DNA from: Bermanella sp041589295
GTDB taxonomy: Bacteria; Pseudomonadota; Gammaproteobacteria; Pseudomonadales; Oceanobacteraceae
Reading direction: 5' to 3'
Length of the DNA: 25,229 nt
Assembly (NCBI GenBank): GCA_041589295.1
Contig: JBFHVZ010000022.1
Location: 1-25,229 of the forward strand
The translations under genes were made by a program, and so were the position numbers. This document shows positions 16,830 to 23,531 of this stretch, one piece after another (within the stretch, counting starts at the first letter, position 1; each line of letters begins with the position of its first letter). The notes under the pieces were generated by a model. It saw only the letters and a list, made by a program, of their open reading frames with translations, did not search any database and was not told where the DNA came from.

Positions 16830-17884
16830 ACGTCTTTACCTGAGCGATTTTTGCCGTTTTCGGCGTCACGGTTTGCGCCTTCGTGCTGAGCTTGATCGGC
16901 ATCGAATGCATCATAGGCTTCGACAATACGTTGCACCAGTGGGTGTCGAACCACATCTTTGTTGGCAAAGTGAATAAAGCCCAAACCTTCGGTGTCTTTT
17001 AACACTTTCATGACATGGGCTAAACCACTGCGTTGGCCGCGCGGTAAATCAATTTGTGTAATGTCGCCAGTGATGACGGCTTTAGAACCAAAGCCTATCC
17101 GCGTGAGGAACATTTTCATTTGTTCTGGTGTGGTGTTTTGGCTTTCATCCAAAATCACAAACGCGTTGCTCAGGGTACGTCCACGCATGTACGCAAGTGG
17201 TGCTATTTCTATGACGTTGCGTTCTTGCATTTTGGTCACTTGTTCAAAGCCTAGCATGTCATGCAGGGCGTCATATAAGGGACGTAAATACGGGTCGATC
17301 TTCTGCGCAAGGTCGCCGGGTAAGAAGCCTAATTTTTCACCGGCTTCTACCGCAGGGCGTACCAATAGGATTTTTTGCACGTCGTCGCGCATCAAAGCTT
17401 CCACGGCGCAGGCCACCGCTAAATAGGTTTTACCGGTACCGGCTGGGCCAACACCAAAGTTAATGTCATTGGCAAGAATGGTTTTGACGTAACGCTGCTG
17501 GTTGGGGCCACGGGGGCGGATGGTCAGCTTTGGCGTTTTAATGATGACGTTTTTGGGGCCGCCGCTTTCACTGCGTTCTTTTTGATGGGCCAATTCAACG
17601 TCGGCTTCTAGCAACAATAGGTGAATCAGCTCGGCGCTGATGACGGTGCTATTGTGGGTTTCGCGGTAAAGACGCTGAATAATGTCCTCGGCATAGTCCA
17701 CCGCTGTGGTGGCACCAGAGACATTGAATTCGTTACCACGATTGAAAATCTGCACACCGAAGTGCTCGGCAATTTGTTTGACGTGGGCGTCCAAGTGGCC
17801 GCAAAGGTTGGCTAGGCGGCGAGCGTTGTCGGGCTCAAGTTTGAATTGGCGCTGAACGGTTTGAGCAAGTTGCGTGTCAGTCAT
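16826..17884 (-). CDS. ybeZ: PhoH-like ATPase YbeZ
   Basis: 352 residues, cytoplasmic P-loop ATPase. Walker A is GPAGTGKT (146-153) and Walker B is FVILDESQN (242-250); VITGDITQIDLP (270-281) is the sensor region typical of PhoH proteins. The N-terminal ~75 residues resemble a KH-like RNA-binding region (IFNRGNEFNVSG). It partners YbeY in rRNA processing in other bacteria, and here it overlaps the ybeY start by 4 bases and follows miaB by 34 bases. The last 25 residues are charged and poorly conserved. Confidence 0.95.
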   Translation of the reverse strand: MTDTQLAQTVQRQFKLEPDNARRLANLCGHLDAHVKQIAEHFGVQIFNRGNEFNVSGATTAVDYAEDIIQRLYRETHNSTVISAELIHLLLLEADVELAHQKERSESGGPKNVIIKTPKLTIRPRGPNQQRYVKTILANDINFGVGPAGTGKTYLAVACAVEALMRDDVQKILLVRPAVEAGEKLGFLPGDLAQKIDPYLRPLYDALHDMLGFEQVTKMQERNVIEIAPLAYMRGRTLSNAFVILDESQNTTPEQMKMFLTRIGFGSKAVITGDITQIDLPRGQRSGLAHVMKVLKDTEGLGFIHFANKDVVRHPLVQRIVEAYDAFDADQAQHEGANRDAENGKNRSGKDV

Positions 17885-17918
17885 TAAATGACGGGTCTCT
17901 GTTTTTTACTGGTGGGCG

Positions 17919-19271
17919 TTAGAAAACGCCCAGCTCAGGTAAGTAAGTGCCTAACAAGCTGTTTGAGTAGGCGTCTTCAATTTTGGTTTTGACGAATTTA
18001 CCGATGAGGCTGTGATCGTCGCAACGGAAATTCACCACACGGTTGTTTTCGGTACGGCCTTGCAGCTGACCTGGATCTTTTTTCGATACACCGGTAACCA
18101 AAATGGTTTCTGTGTTGCCCACCATGCGGCGGCTAATTTGCTGCGCGTTTTGCGTAATACGGGTTTGCAAAATTTGCAGACGCTGTTTTTTCGCTTCTTC
18201 TGGCAGGTCGTCTTCCAGTTCCGCTGCAGGTGTGCCGGGGCGCGCGCTGTACACAAAGCTAAAGCTGGTGTCGAAACCGATCTCGGCGATCAGGTTCATG
18301 GTGTCTTCAAAGTCAGCATCGGTTTCACCTGGGAAGCCGATAATAAAGTCCGAACTTAGGCTGATGTCAGGACGCAGCTTTTGAATGCGGCGAATTTTAT
18401 CAATGTACATGTCGATTTCGTGTCCGCGCTTCATGGCAGCCAAAATCTTATTACTGCCGCTTTGCACCGGCAGGTGCAGGTGGCTCACCAGCTCGGGTAC
18501 TTCGGCGTACACCTGAATTAAGCTGTCGGTGAATTCCACTGGGTGGCTGGTGGTAAAGCGAATGCGGTCAATGCCTTCGATGTCGGCGGCTTGGGTAATG
18601 AGCTCGGCTAAATCGGCGAAGTCACCGTCTTCGGTTTCGCCACGATAGGCATTTACGTTTTGACCCAAGAAGTTAATCTCGCGCACACCTTGGTCGGCCA
18701 ATTGCTGCACTTCTTTCATGACGTCGGCAAACGGGCGGCTCACTTCCTCGCCTCGGGTGTAAGGCACCACGCAGAAAGTACAGTATTTGGAGCAGCCTTC
18801 CATGACGGAGACAAAGGCACTGGCCCCTTCGACTTTGGGGGCAGGCAGGTGGTCGAATTTTTCGATTTCAGGGAAGGTCACGTCCACCACTGGGATTTTG
18901 TTGGCGCTGGCGTCAACGAATTCCGGCAGACGGTGCAAGGTTTGTGGGCCGAAAACCATGTCCACTAATGGTGCGCGCTTACGGATGGCTTCGCCTTCTT
19001 GGCTGGCGACACAGCCGCCCACGCCGACGATGAGGTCCGGTTTGGCGTCTTTGAATTTCTTCCAACGGCCCAATTCGTGGAATACCTTCTCTTGAGCCTT
19101 TTCGCGAATGGAACAGGTGTTGAGCAGCATCACATCGGCTTCGGCCGGATCATCAGTGAGCTCCAACGCGTGGGTTTCACCCAATAGGTCCGCCATGCGC
19201 GATGAGTCGTATTCGTTCATCTGACAACCATGGGTTTTGATGTACAGCTTCTTCGCCACGATTTGTACCAT
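17919..19271 (-). CDS. miaB: tRNA-2-methylthio-N6-dimethylallyladenosine synthase
   Basis: 450 residues. A radical-SAM methylthiotransferase that adds the 2-methylthio group to i6A37 in tRNAs reading UNN codons. It has the N-terminal UPF0004 domain with Cys16 (THGCQMN), Cys53 (NTCSIRE) and Cys87 (GGCVASQEG) for the auxiliary 4Fe-4S cluster. The radical-SAM motif C160-x-x-x-C164-x-x-C167 (CSKYCTFC) follows, and a C-terminal TRAM domain ends the protein. First gene of the miaB-ybeZ-ybeY-corC-lnt cluster, with a good promoter just upstream on the - strand. No clear Shine-Dalgarno precedes the ATG at 19271; a GTG four codons inside is an alternative start but has no better site. Confidence 0.97.
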   Translation of the reverse strand: MVQIVAKKLYIKTHGCQMNEYDSSRMADLLGETHALELTDDPAEADVMLLNTCSIREKAQEKVFHELGRWKKFKDAKPDLIVGVGGCVASQEGEAIRKRAPLVDMVFGPQTLHRLPEFVDASANKIPVVDVTFPEIEKFDHLPAPKVEGASAFVSVMEGCSKYCTFCVVPYTRGEEVSRPFADVMKEVQQLADQGVREINFLGQNVNAYRGETEDGDFADLAELITQAADIEGIDRIRFTTSHPVEFTDSLIQVYAEVPELVSHLHLPVQSGSNKILAAMKRGHEIDMYIDKIRRIQKLRPDISLSSDFIIGFPGETDADFEDTMNLIAEIGFDTSFSFVYSARPGTPAAELEDDLPEEAKKQRLQILQTRITQNAQQISRRMVGNTETILVTGVSKKDPGQLQGRTENNRVVNFRCDDHSLIGKFVKTKIEDAYSNSLLGTYLPELGVF

Positions 19272-19295
19272 ATCGCTGAAAAATAAAGGGGGCGC

Positions 19296-19324
19296 ATTAT
19301 AAACCTATGGATACTTTCTGCCCA
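19296..19324 (-). promoter_or_regulatory. sigma70-like promoter for miaB
   Basis: On the - strand TGGGCA (-35, 4/6; + strand 19319-19324) is separated by exactly 17 bases from a perfect TATAAT (-10; + strand 19296-19301). Transcription would begin about 15-20 bases before the miaB ATG, giving a very short leader. It probably serves the whole five-gene cluster. Confidence 0.7.
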
Positions 19325-19566
19325 GTTTCCTTTCGAAGTCTGATAAAAACCCGAAGGGTGGGTGCTGAGAGAAGGGCTTGGGGCTTCGGCGGCTTTTTCT
19401 CCAACCTATGTAAGCCTTTTCCTTCAAAACGGGGCCAGATATTCGCCGCTTCAGCAGTCAGTATTAACTAACCCCGCGTCACCACTGGGCTGGAGGGTTG
19501 GTCTGGATGAAATGCTAATTCTGGTACTTTAAGCTAAGAAATGGCTGGCTGAATTTAGACTGAGGT
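19325..19566. other. non-coding gap between miaB and the 67-aa gene
   Basis: I see no ORF with a ribosome site here, no RNA gene and no clear terminator. A small hairpin-like run (ACCC-GAA-GGGT near 19350) is too short to call. The right end leads into a candidate + strand promoter. Confidence 0.5.
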
Positions 19567-19595
19567 TTGTCTTACACTTTCGCTTACGGTATATG
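19567..19595 (+). promoter_or_regulatory. candidate promoter for the 67-aa gene
   Basis: TTGTCT (19567-19572) is separated by 17 bases from TATATG (19590-19595). Each hexamer matches the sigma70 consensus at 4 of 6 positions. It lies about 75 bases before the chosen start. Confidence 0.4.
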
Positions 19596-19668
19596 GTTAC
19601 ATCGACTCGAGAGCGCTTAAATGCATTCATTCACAAGACTTGCCACTCAGCACCAGGGAAGGTTGCCT

Positions 19669-19872
19669 ATGTCATATGAAGGTCGAAGCCCACTTCGCGG
19701 TGAATCCTCTGCAGAACATCTGGTTTTGCGCTTACGCGACGAGATTCAGAAGCTCGAGCACCAATTGGCGCGTTTGCAGCACGGAAACAACCCGCGGCGC
19801 TTTGCCTTAATGGAAACCTACCAGACCATGATCACTACGCGCCAAGAGCTGCTGGATCAGGTTGAGCGCTAA
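19669..19872 (+). CDS. small coiled-coil protein of unknown function
   Basis: 67 residues. I chose ATG 19669 because AGGGAAGG (19655-19662) lies six bases before it; an in-frame ATG at 19621 has no ribosome site and would add 16 poorly protein-like residues. Residues ~15-37 (EHLVLRLRDEIQKLEHQLARL) form a strongly heptad-patterned, charged helix, and residues ~44-65 a second one. No signal peptide, no membrane segment and no recognised family. It stands alone, with a candidate promoter and a strong shared terminator downstream, so it looks like a real monocistronic gene. A small dimeric or structural/regulatory helix protein is plausible but unproven. Confidence 0.72.
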   Translation: MSYEGRSPLRGESSAEHLVLRLRDEIQKLEHQLARLQHGNNPRRFALMETYQTMITTRQELLDQVER

Positions 19873-19903
19873 CCTTTTAAAGGGTTGAGCGTAAGAGAGT
19901 GTT

Positions 19904-19934
19904 AAAAAAGCCGGACAAATTGTCCGGCTTTTTT
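19904..19934. terminator. bidirectional intrinsic terminator
   Basis: A6 (19904-19909), stem GCCGGAC (19910-19916), loop AAATT, stem GTCCGGC (19922-19928), T6 (19929-19934). Perfect in both directions; it lies 31 bases after the 67-aa gene and 2 bases after the end of the convergent lipoprotein gene. Confidence 0.93.
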
Positions 19935-19936
19935 GG

Positions 19937-20992
19937 TTAGTTGTTTTCTTCTAATGCCCGCTGCAAGCGGCGAACTTCACCTTGCAGCAACACCACCTTG
20001 CGACGCCACTTATCTAACTCGGCTTGCGTGATCTTTCGGTCAGACTTGATGAGCTCCCCTTGAGCAATGGCGCGTACTTCTTTGCTGCGCTCTTCCAACA
20101 CTAGGGATTGGTCGTTGAGTGAAAGATTGCGGATATCTTCAATATTCAGTGCGGACTGAATGCGCGTCATGGCCTTTTCCATATCCAGCAATAGCCCTTC
20201 TAGCTGAGAGGCTTCTGCCACTTGAAAGCGCTGAGCCATGCGGGTCAGGTGATATAGGCGCTCTGCTGCAAACGTGCTGGTTTGCGCTTGCTCCAAAATT
20301 CGATTTTTGTCTTTAGGATTTTGACTGATGAGCTGACGAGCGGTGTTCAATACTTGGTCTGTTTCTTTTACCGTGGTGGGCACCAATTTATCCGCACCCA
20401 GTTTCATGGCCTGTTGATAGATTTCTTCGGCTTGGCTTAGGTGAATGTAACTAACTGCTTTAACTTCCAATGCGCGCATTTGCTTAATAACAGGGGTTTG
20501 CGCCTCGCGGGCTTCATTGACCTTTTGTTGCTCGATCATCAACACCAGCTCATTAAAGGCTAGGTTTACCTGTTTGCTTTCTTCTGGAAAGTGCTGGCTG
20601 GCGTTTAATTCCAGCAAGGTATTACGGTGCTGCAGCGTTTTTTCCAACGTGGTTAGCACTGTGGTCTTCACCCCTTGGCCAGCCTGCAAATACTTGCTGG
20701 TTTGAATGGCAAAACGGCGAACGGCTGCCTCATCACCAGACTTTTCGGCGAGCAATGCCTGCTCATAACTGCTGGTGGCCTGCTGCAAATACGAAGGTGC
20801 AAATACGGCCAGGTCATCGTTGGTGCCTTTCGCCAGCTCAAGCTTAGCGTTTTGCATTAAGCTGGCCACGCTCGCTTGGTTTTTACCGGCTTGAATCTCA
20901 GCACTGGCTTCGATTTGAGCGCCATCAGGCAAGCTGGCGCAAGCCGACAGCAGCGCACAAAGAAAGAGAACTGTGGGACGTAAAATAAACAT
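19937..20992 (-). CDS. helical lipoprotein of unknown function
   Basis: 351 residues from ATG at 20992, preferred over an upstream in-frame ATG (21010) because AAAGG lies seven bases before it. Lipobox LSAC with lipidated Cys18, +2 Ala, so outer-membrane sorting is expected. The mature protein is almost wholly alpha-helical, rich in Ala/Gln/Glu, with several helical-hairpin or TPR-like stretches (EQALLAEKSGDEAAVRRFA, AEEIYQQAMKLGA, LDKWRRKVVLLQGEVRRLQR). The N-terminal part is reminiscent of DUF4398-type regions that precede OmpA domains, but no OmpA peptidoglycan-binding domain follows. The C-terminal helix is a probable coiled coil. It is divergently arranged with the 197-residue gene and ends at the shared terminator. 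Function unknown. Confidence 0.82.
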   Translation of the reverse strand: MFILRPTVLFLCALLSACASLPDGAQIEASAEIQAGKNQASVASLMQNAKLELAKGTNDDLAVFAPSYLQQATSSYEQALLAEKSGDEAAVRRFAIQTSKYLQAGQGVKTTVLTTLEKTLQHRNTLLELNASQHFPEESKQVNLAFNELVLMIEQQKVNEAREAQTPVIKQMRALEVKAVSYIHLSQAEEIYQQAMKLGADKLVPTTVKETDQVLNTARQLISQNPKDKNRILEQAQTSTFAAERLYHLTRMAQRFQVAEASQLEGLLLDMEKAMTRIQSALNIEDIRNLSLNDQSLVLEERSKEVRAIAQGELIKSDRKITQAELDKWRRKVVLLQGEVRRLQRALEENN

Positions 20993-21058
20993 GGGGGAGC
21001 CTTTTGACATTACTTATCGCTATTAAAATATAAAATTTTATGCACTTTTGCTCTAGGG

Positions 21059-21118
21059 ATGGTGTATACAATGAACCTCCCAGAACGCTATCTTGAGGTA
21101 AATGGTAAGTTCAACTGA
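21059..21118 (+). CDS. possible 19-codon leader peptide
   Basis: ATG at 21059 (or in-frame ATG 21071) opens a short frame ending TGA at 21116, peptide tail LPERYLEVNGKFN. The ribosome site is weak (AGGG immediately upstream). A second 18-codon frame lies at 21125-21181. These may be leader peptides of the structured region that follows, or chance; confidence is low. Confidence 0.15.
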   Translation: MVYTMNLPERYLEVNGKFN

Positions 21119-21388
21119 CTTTGTATGAAAGTACCAAACGGGGTGAAAACCCACCTTGTCCTGTTTGGTCCAGTCTTATAAGGAGTAGCGGCACAAAACT
21201 TGACTGTTAGTTAATGGTTGTCAGCAAACACTAACAACCTTCTGCTAACAACATGGGTAGCCAAATATGTACTAACCCATACGCACATAGGTAGTTCCCA
21301 TAAGCTTATCGACGCAGTACCGCAACGCAGTACCCAGTGACATCGCAACGGAAAACGCGCCAACAGCTCCAGTTAAGGGAGGTCAGTC
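21119..21388 (+). ncRNA. hairpin-rich leader of the 197-aa gene, candidate structured RNA
   Basis: Over 250 bases without a convincing gene lie between the divergent genes. Stem ACCAAAC (21133-21139) with GTTTGGT (21163-21169) can be lengthened to ten pairs with one G-U. Inside it GGGT (21141-21144)-GAAA-ACCC (21149-21152) forms a GNRA tetraloop hairpin. Three mutually competing pairings follow: GTTAGT (21206-21211) with ACTAAC (21230-21235); GGTTGT (21216-21221) with ACAACC (21234-21239); and GTTGTCAGCA (21217-21226) with TGCTAACAAC (21243-21252), one mismatch. Then ATGGGTAG (21253-21260) pairs with CT/ACCCAT (21272-21280) with one bulge, and ACGCAGTACC is directly repeated at 21312-21321 and 21325-21334. 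It matches no riboswitch I know. Confidence 0.4.
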
Positions 21389-21982
21389 ATGACACAGATT
21401 GCCAAACATCAATTGAAATGGCGTCTGGCCGATATTGAAGGTACAGGTACCGATCAGGTCAATATCGTAATGCCGGAAATGGACGGGCTCCAGCCCCGCG
21501 AAATCCTATTACCTACAGACATCCCATCCCCGCACCCAACCGCCATGGACCTGCGCTGGACCGAAGACGATTTGTCTTTGTTCTTTCTATTACTTAATAA
21601 AATGCTTGAACTGGATGTAGACGGTGCCGAACCGTTAGACCTGACAGACGAAGGCGTGATCGACGTATTGCACGTGGTGGCCGCCGCTCGCTTTATTACC
21701 CCGCTGCCAGCGGATGATCTGCTCGCCGACGATATTCCAACCGTCATGCGTGAAGTGGACGTCGGCGACATCGTCGCCATCCACTGTCACGACGGATTCA
21801 AAAGCGCGGTTGTGGTCGCGCTGGATAGCATAGACGCCACCTGTGTTTTACTGGATCCAATTAGCGGTCATGAAGAGTTCTTTGACTTTGATGTGTATGA
21901 CACGCTTGTGGTAAATAAACACAGTCTATTACCGGGGGAATTTGGCAACGTGGTAGCAGGCTCGGAAAGCATTCTGCATTAA
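21389..21982 (+). CDS. acidic protein of unknown function
   Basis: 197 residues, well-supported start: AAGGGAGGT six to seven bases before the ATG. No signal peptide or membrane span. The composition is markedly acidic, with clusters such as RWTEDDLSLF, ELDVDGAEPLDLTDEG and ADDLLADDIP. The C-terminal half (REVDVGDIVAIHCHDGFKSAVVVALDSID) looks like a small beta-barrel domain. I do not recognise the family. It is separated from its divergent neighbour by an unusually long, hairpin-rich leader, and a strong intrinsic terminator follows 28 bases after the stop. The strong ribosome site and long leader suggest a regulated, possibly highly expressed cytoplasmic protein. Confidence 0.75.
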   Translation: MTQIAKHQLKWRLADIEGTGTDQVNIVMPEMDGLQPREILLPTDIPSPHPTAMDLRWTEDDLSLFFLLLNKMLELDVDGAEPLDLTDEGVIDVLHVVAAARFITPLPADDLLADDIPTVMREVDVGDIVAIHCHDGFKSAVVVALDSIDATCVLLDPISGHEEFFDFDVYDTLVVNKHSLLPGEFGNVVAGSESILH

Positions 21983-22010
21983 AGCCACTTGCTAATGATT
22001 TGGCTGTTAA

Positions 22011-22052
22011 ACAAAACCGTTTTAGTGAAAACTAAAACGGTTTTGTTTTTTT
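22011..22052 (+). terminator. long-stem terminator, hairpin copy 1
   Basis: Perfect 16-bp stem: ACAAAACCGTTTTAGT (22011-22026), loop GAAA (22027-22030), ACTAAAACGGTTTTGT (22031-22046), T-run to 22052. It ends the 197-aa gene and is the first of three near-identical hairpins in the array. The loop reads GAAA on the + strand, unlike the other two copies. Confidence 0.92.
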
Positions 22053-22073
22053 AACTCATTGGTCGGTTTAACT

Positions 22074-22427
22074 ATGAAAGTGATGTGGGTCGTGGTCTTG
22101 ATGGTCATGCTGAGTGGGTGCGCAGAATTTATGCCCGTTGCCGGATTCGCGGGGGTGTATGCCATAGGGGTAGGATTGCAATATAACTCGCATCAAAAGC
22201 AGCAAAAAGAAAAGCAAGAAAAACAGGCGGTCAAATTGGCTTGCGATCAGGATCCGGAATGCGACCCAGAAACACTTAACCCGAATAAACCCATCTCTGT
22301 ACAAGGTTTAAAAGACTCGGCGGACAAATTCACCACAGGTATCGGTCGTTTGATTGGTGATCCATCTATTGTGTTTGAAGGGGCCGACAAAACGACTGAG
22401 GATAAGAAGCAAGAGACTGGTGAGTAG
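22074..22427 (+). CDS. small lipoprotein, paralogue A of a duplicated pair
   Basis: 117 residues from ATG 22074; an in-frame TTG at 22059 only adds leader. Lipobox LSGC with lipidated Cys16, +2 Ala. A hydrophobic Gly-rich stretch follows (~25-36), then a lysine/glutamine-rich segment (SHQKQQKEKQEKQ), a C-x6-C pair (CDQDPEC) and a polar C-terminal tail. No family recognised. There is no Shine-Dalgarno: the start lies 21 bases after the T-run of hairpin copy 1, in a leader of 20 bases identical to that of paralogue B. The first 60 coding bases and last 167 bases are almost identical to paralogue B while the middle is divergent. The yefM-yoeB pair follows. Confidence 0.82.
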   Translation: MKVMWVVVLMVMLSGCAEFMPVAGFAGVYAIGVGLQYNSHQKQQKEKQEKQAVKLACDQDPECDPETLNPNKPISVQGLKDSADKFTTGIGRLIGDPSIVFEGADKTTEDKKQETGE

Positions 22428-22446
22428 TTGCTTTAGCCAATTTTAA

Positions 22447-22475
22447 TTGACAGCCTACCGAGGTGTTACTACTCT
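22447..22475 (+). promoter_or_regulatory. candidate promoter of yefM-yoeB
   Basis: A perfect -35 TTGACA (22447-22452) is followed after 17 bases by TACTCT (22470-22475), a weak -10 (3/6). The TGTACA operator cores begin just downstream, where a bound repressor would block initiation. Confidence 0.45.
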
Positions 22476-22477
22476 AT

Positions 22478-22501
22478 TGTACTGAATTATGTACATGTAC
22501 A
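22478..22501. promoter_or_regulatory. YefM operator (TGTACA cores)
   Basis: TGTACT (22478-22483), TGTACA (22490-22495) and TGTACA (22496-22501). The first two are spaced 12 bp centre to centre, and TGTACA-core palindromes are the known YefM-YoeB autoregulation sites. The third abuts the ribosome site of yefM, so binding could block both initiation and ribosome access. Confidence 0.75.
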
Positions 22502-22509
22502 GGTGGGTT

Positions 22510-22761
22510 ATGGATAGCATTAGCTATACGGCAGCACGTAGTAATCTGGCCAAGACCATGGAGCAGGTTTGCAACGATCATGCTCCGATCGCCATCACAC
22601 GCAAAGGCGAGGGGGCAGTGGTCATGATTTCCATGGAAGATTACCAAGCCTTAGAAGAAACCGCGTACTTGCTCAGAAGTCCTAAAAATGCACGTCGACT
22701 GATGGAATCAATTGCTGAGCTAGAGCAAGGCAATGGAACAGAAAGGGAGCTTCAGGAGTGA
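22510..22761 (+). CDS. yefM: YefM antitoxin
   Basis: 83 residues from ATG 22510 (MDSISYTAARSNL), chosen because family members start here and AGGTGGG lies just before it; an ATG seven codons upstream lies inside the operator and has no ribosome site. It has the Phd/YefM N-terminal DNA-binding fold with the conserved AARSNLAKTM, ITRKGEGAVVMIS and the YefM-typical LEETAYLLRSPKNARRLMESI. The acidic C-terminus should bind and inhibit the toxin. Its TGA overlaps the toxin GTG (4 bases, GTGA), so synthesis is coupled. Autoregulation through the TGTACA operator is expected. The pair sits inside the duplicated lipoprotein array. Confidence 0.95.
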   Translation: MDSISYTAARSNLAKTMEQVCNDHAPIAITRKGEGAVVMISMEDYQALEETAYLLRSPKNARRLMESIAELEQGNGTERELQE

Positions 22762-23012
22762 AGTTGATTTTTGCCGAAAAAGCTTGGGAGGATTACCTTT
22801 ATTGGCAAAAGACCGATAAACAGATATTGAAGCGAGTGAATACACTCATTAAAGAAATCTCGCGCGATCCTTTTGAAGGTATAGGCAAGCCAGAGCAATT
22901 AAAGCACGCATTGTCTGGTTATTGGTCTCGGCGAATAAATGATGAGCATCGAATCGTTTATAAAGTGCACGGCAATGCAATTCTAATCGCACAACTGCGT
23001 TACCATTATTAA
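22758..23012 (+). CDS. yoeB: YoeB ribosome-dependent mRNA endonuclease toxin
   Basis: 84 residues, exactly the E. coli length, starting at GTG within the yefM stop. RelE-fold toxin that cleaves mRNA in the ribosomal A site. All functional residues are kept: E46 (KPEQLKH), R65 (DEHRIVY), H83 and Y84 at the C-terminus (RYHY). The toxin therefore looks active, not decayed. A ribosome site CAGGAG overlaps the end of yefM. It ends 84 bases before hairpin copy 2, which is its terminator. Confidence 0.96.
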   Translation: MKLIFAEKAWEDYLYWQKTDKQILKRVNTLIKEISRDPFEGIGKPEQLKHALSGYWSRRINDEHRIVYKVHGNAILIAQLRYHY

Positions 23013-23096
23013 CTGTTCGTGTGGGTTAGGGCGGTTTGGTTCGTTAGGATATTTTATCGTTCGAGCTGGCCATATTTCGCTATTACAACCCGCACA

Positions 23097-23140
23097 ACAA
23101 AAACCGTTTTAGTTTTCACTAAAACGGTTTTTGTTTTTTT
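23097..23140 (+). terminator. long-stem terminator, hairpin copy 2
   Basis: Perfect 17-bp stem: ACAAAAACCGTTTTAGT (23097-23113), loop TTTC (23114-23117), ACTAAAACGGTTTTTGT (23118-23134), then T to 23140. The loop is the reverse complement of that in copy 1, although the sequence after the hairpin is identical to copy 1. It ends the yefM-yoeB transcript. Confidence 0.92.
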
Positions 23141-23161
23141 AACTCATTGGTCGGTTTAACT

Positions 23162-23527
23162 ATGAAAGTAATGTGGGTCGTGGTCGTGATGGTTATGCTG
23201 AGTGGGTGCGCAGAATTTATGGTTCCGGCGGCGTCGGCAACCCTCGTGTTGGGTGTGGGGATACTACATAATAAGCATTCATACAATGAAAGACTTAGAA
23301 GAAACGAGGAGCAAAAAGTCGAAGAACAAAAAAAATCCGAATGTGCCGAAAACCCTAAGTGCGACCCAGAAACACTTAACCCGAATAAACCCATCTCTGT
23401 ACAAGGTTTAAAAGACTCGGCGGAAAAATTCACCACAGGTATTGGTCGTTTGATTGATGATCCATCTATTGTGTTTGAAGGGGCCGACAAAACGACTGAG
23501 GATAAGAAGCAAGAGACTGGTGAGTAG
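23162..23527 (+). CDS. small lipoprotein, paralogue B of a duplicated pair
   Basis: 121 residues from ATG 23162. Lipobox LSGC with Cys16, as in paralogue A. The signal peptide and the last 55 residues are nearly identical to A (D-to-E and G-to-D are the only tail changes), while the middle differs in sequence and is 12 bases longer. The lysine/glutamate-rich stretch (RRNEEQKVEEQKKSE) and C-x6-C pair (CAENPKC) are kept, so the divergent part still follows the same design. The same 20-base leader follows the hairpin and there is no Shine-Dalgarno. The next gene begins four bases after the stop. Function unknown; a cell-envelope protein is expected. Confidence 0.82.
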   Translation: MKVMWVVVVMVMLSGCAEFMVPAASATLVLGVGILHNKHSYNERLRRNEEQKVEEQKKSECAENPKCDPETLNPNKPISVQGLKDSAEKFTTGIGRLIDDPSIVFEGADKTTEDKKQETGE

Positions 23528-23531
23528 CCTC

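Noticed and set aside
21181..21190. GGAGTAGC string resembling the start of a yybP-ykoY manganese riboswitch
   Set aside because: Only an 8-base match; the rest of the conserved core is not found and the downstream gene is not a metal transporter.
22489..22509. Upstream ATG for yefM
   Set aside because: It lies within the TGTACA operator, has no ribosome site, and family members begin at the ATG at 22510.
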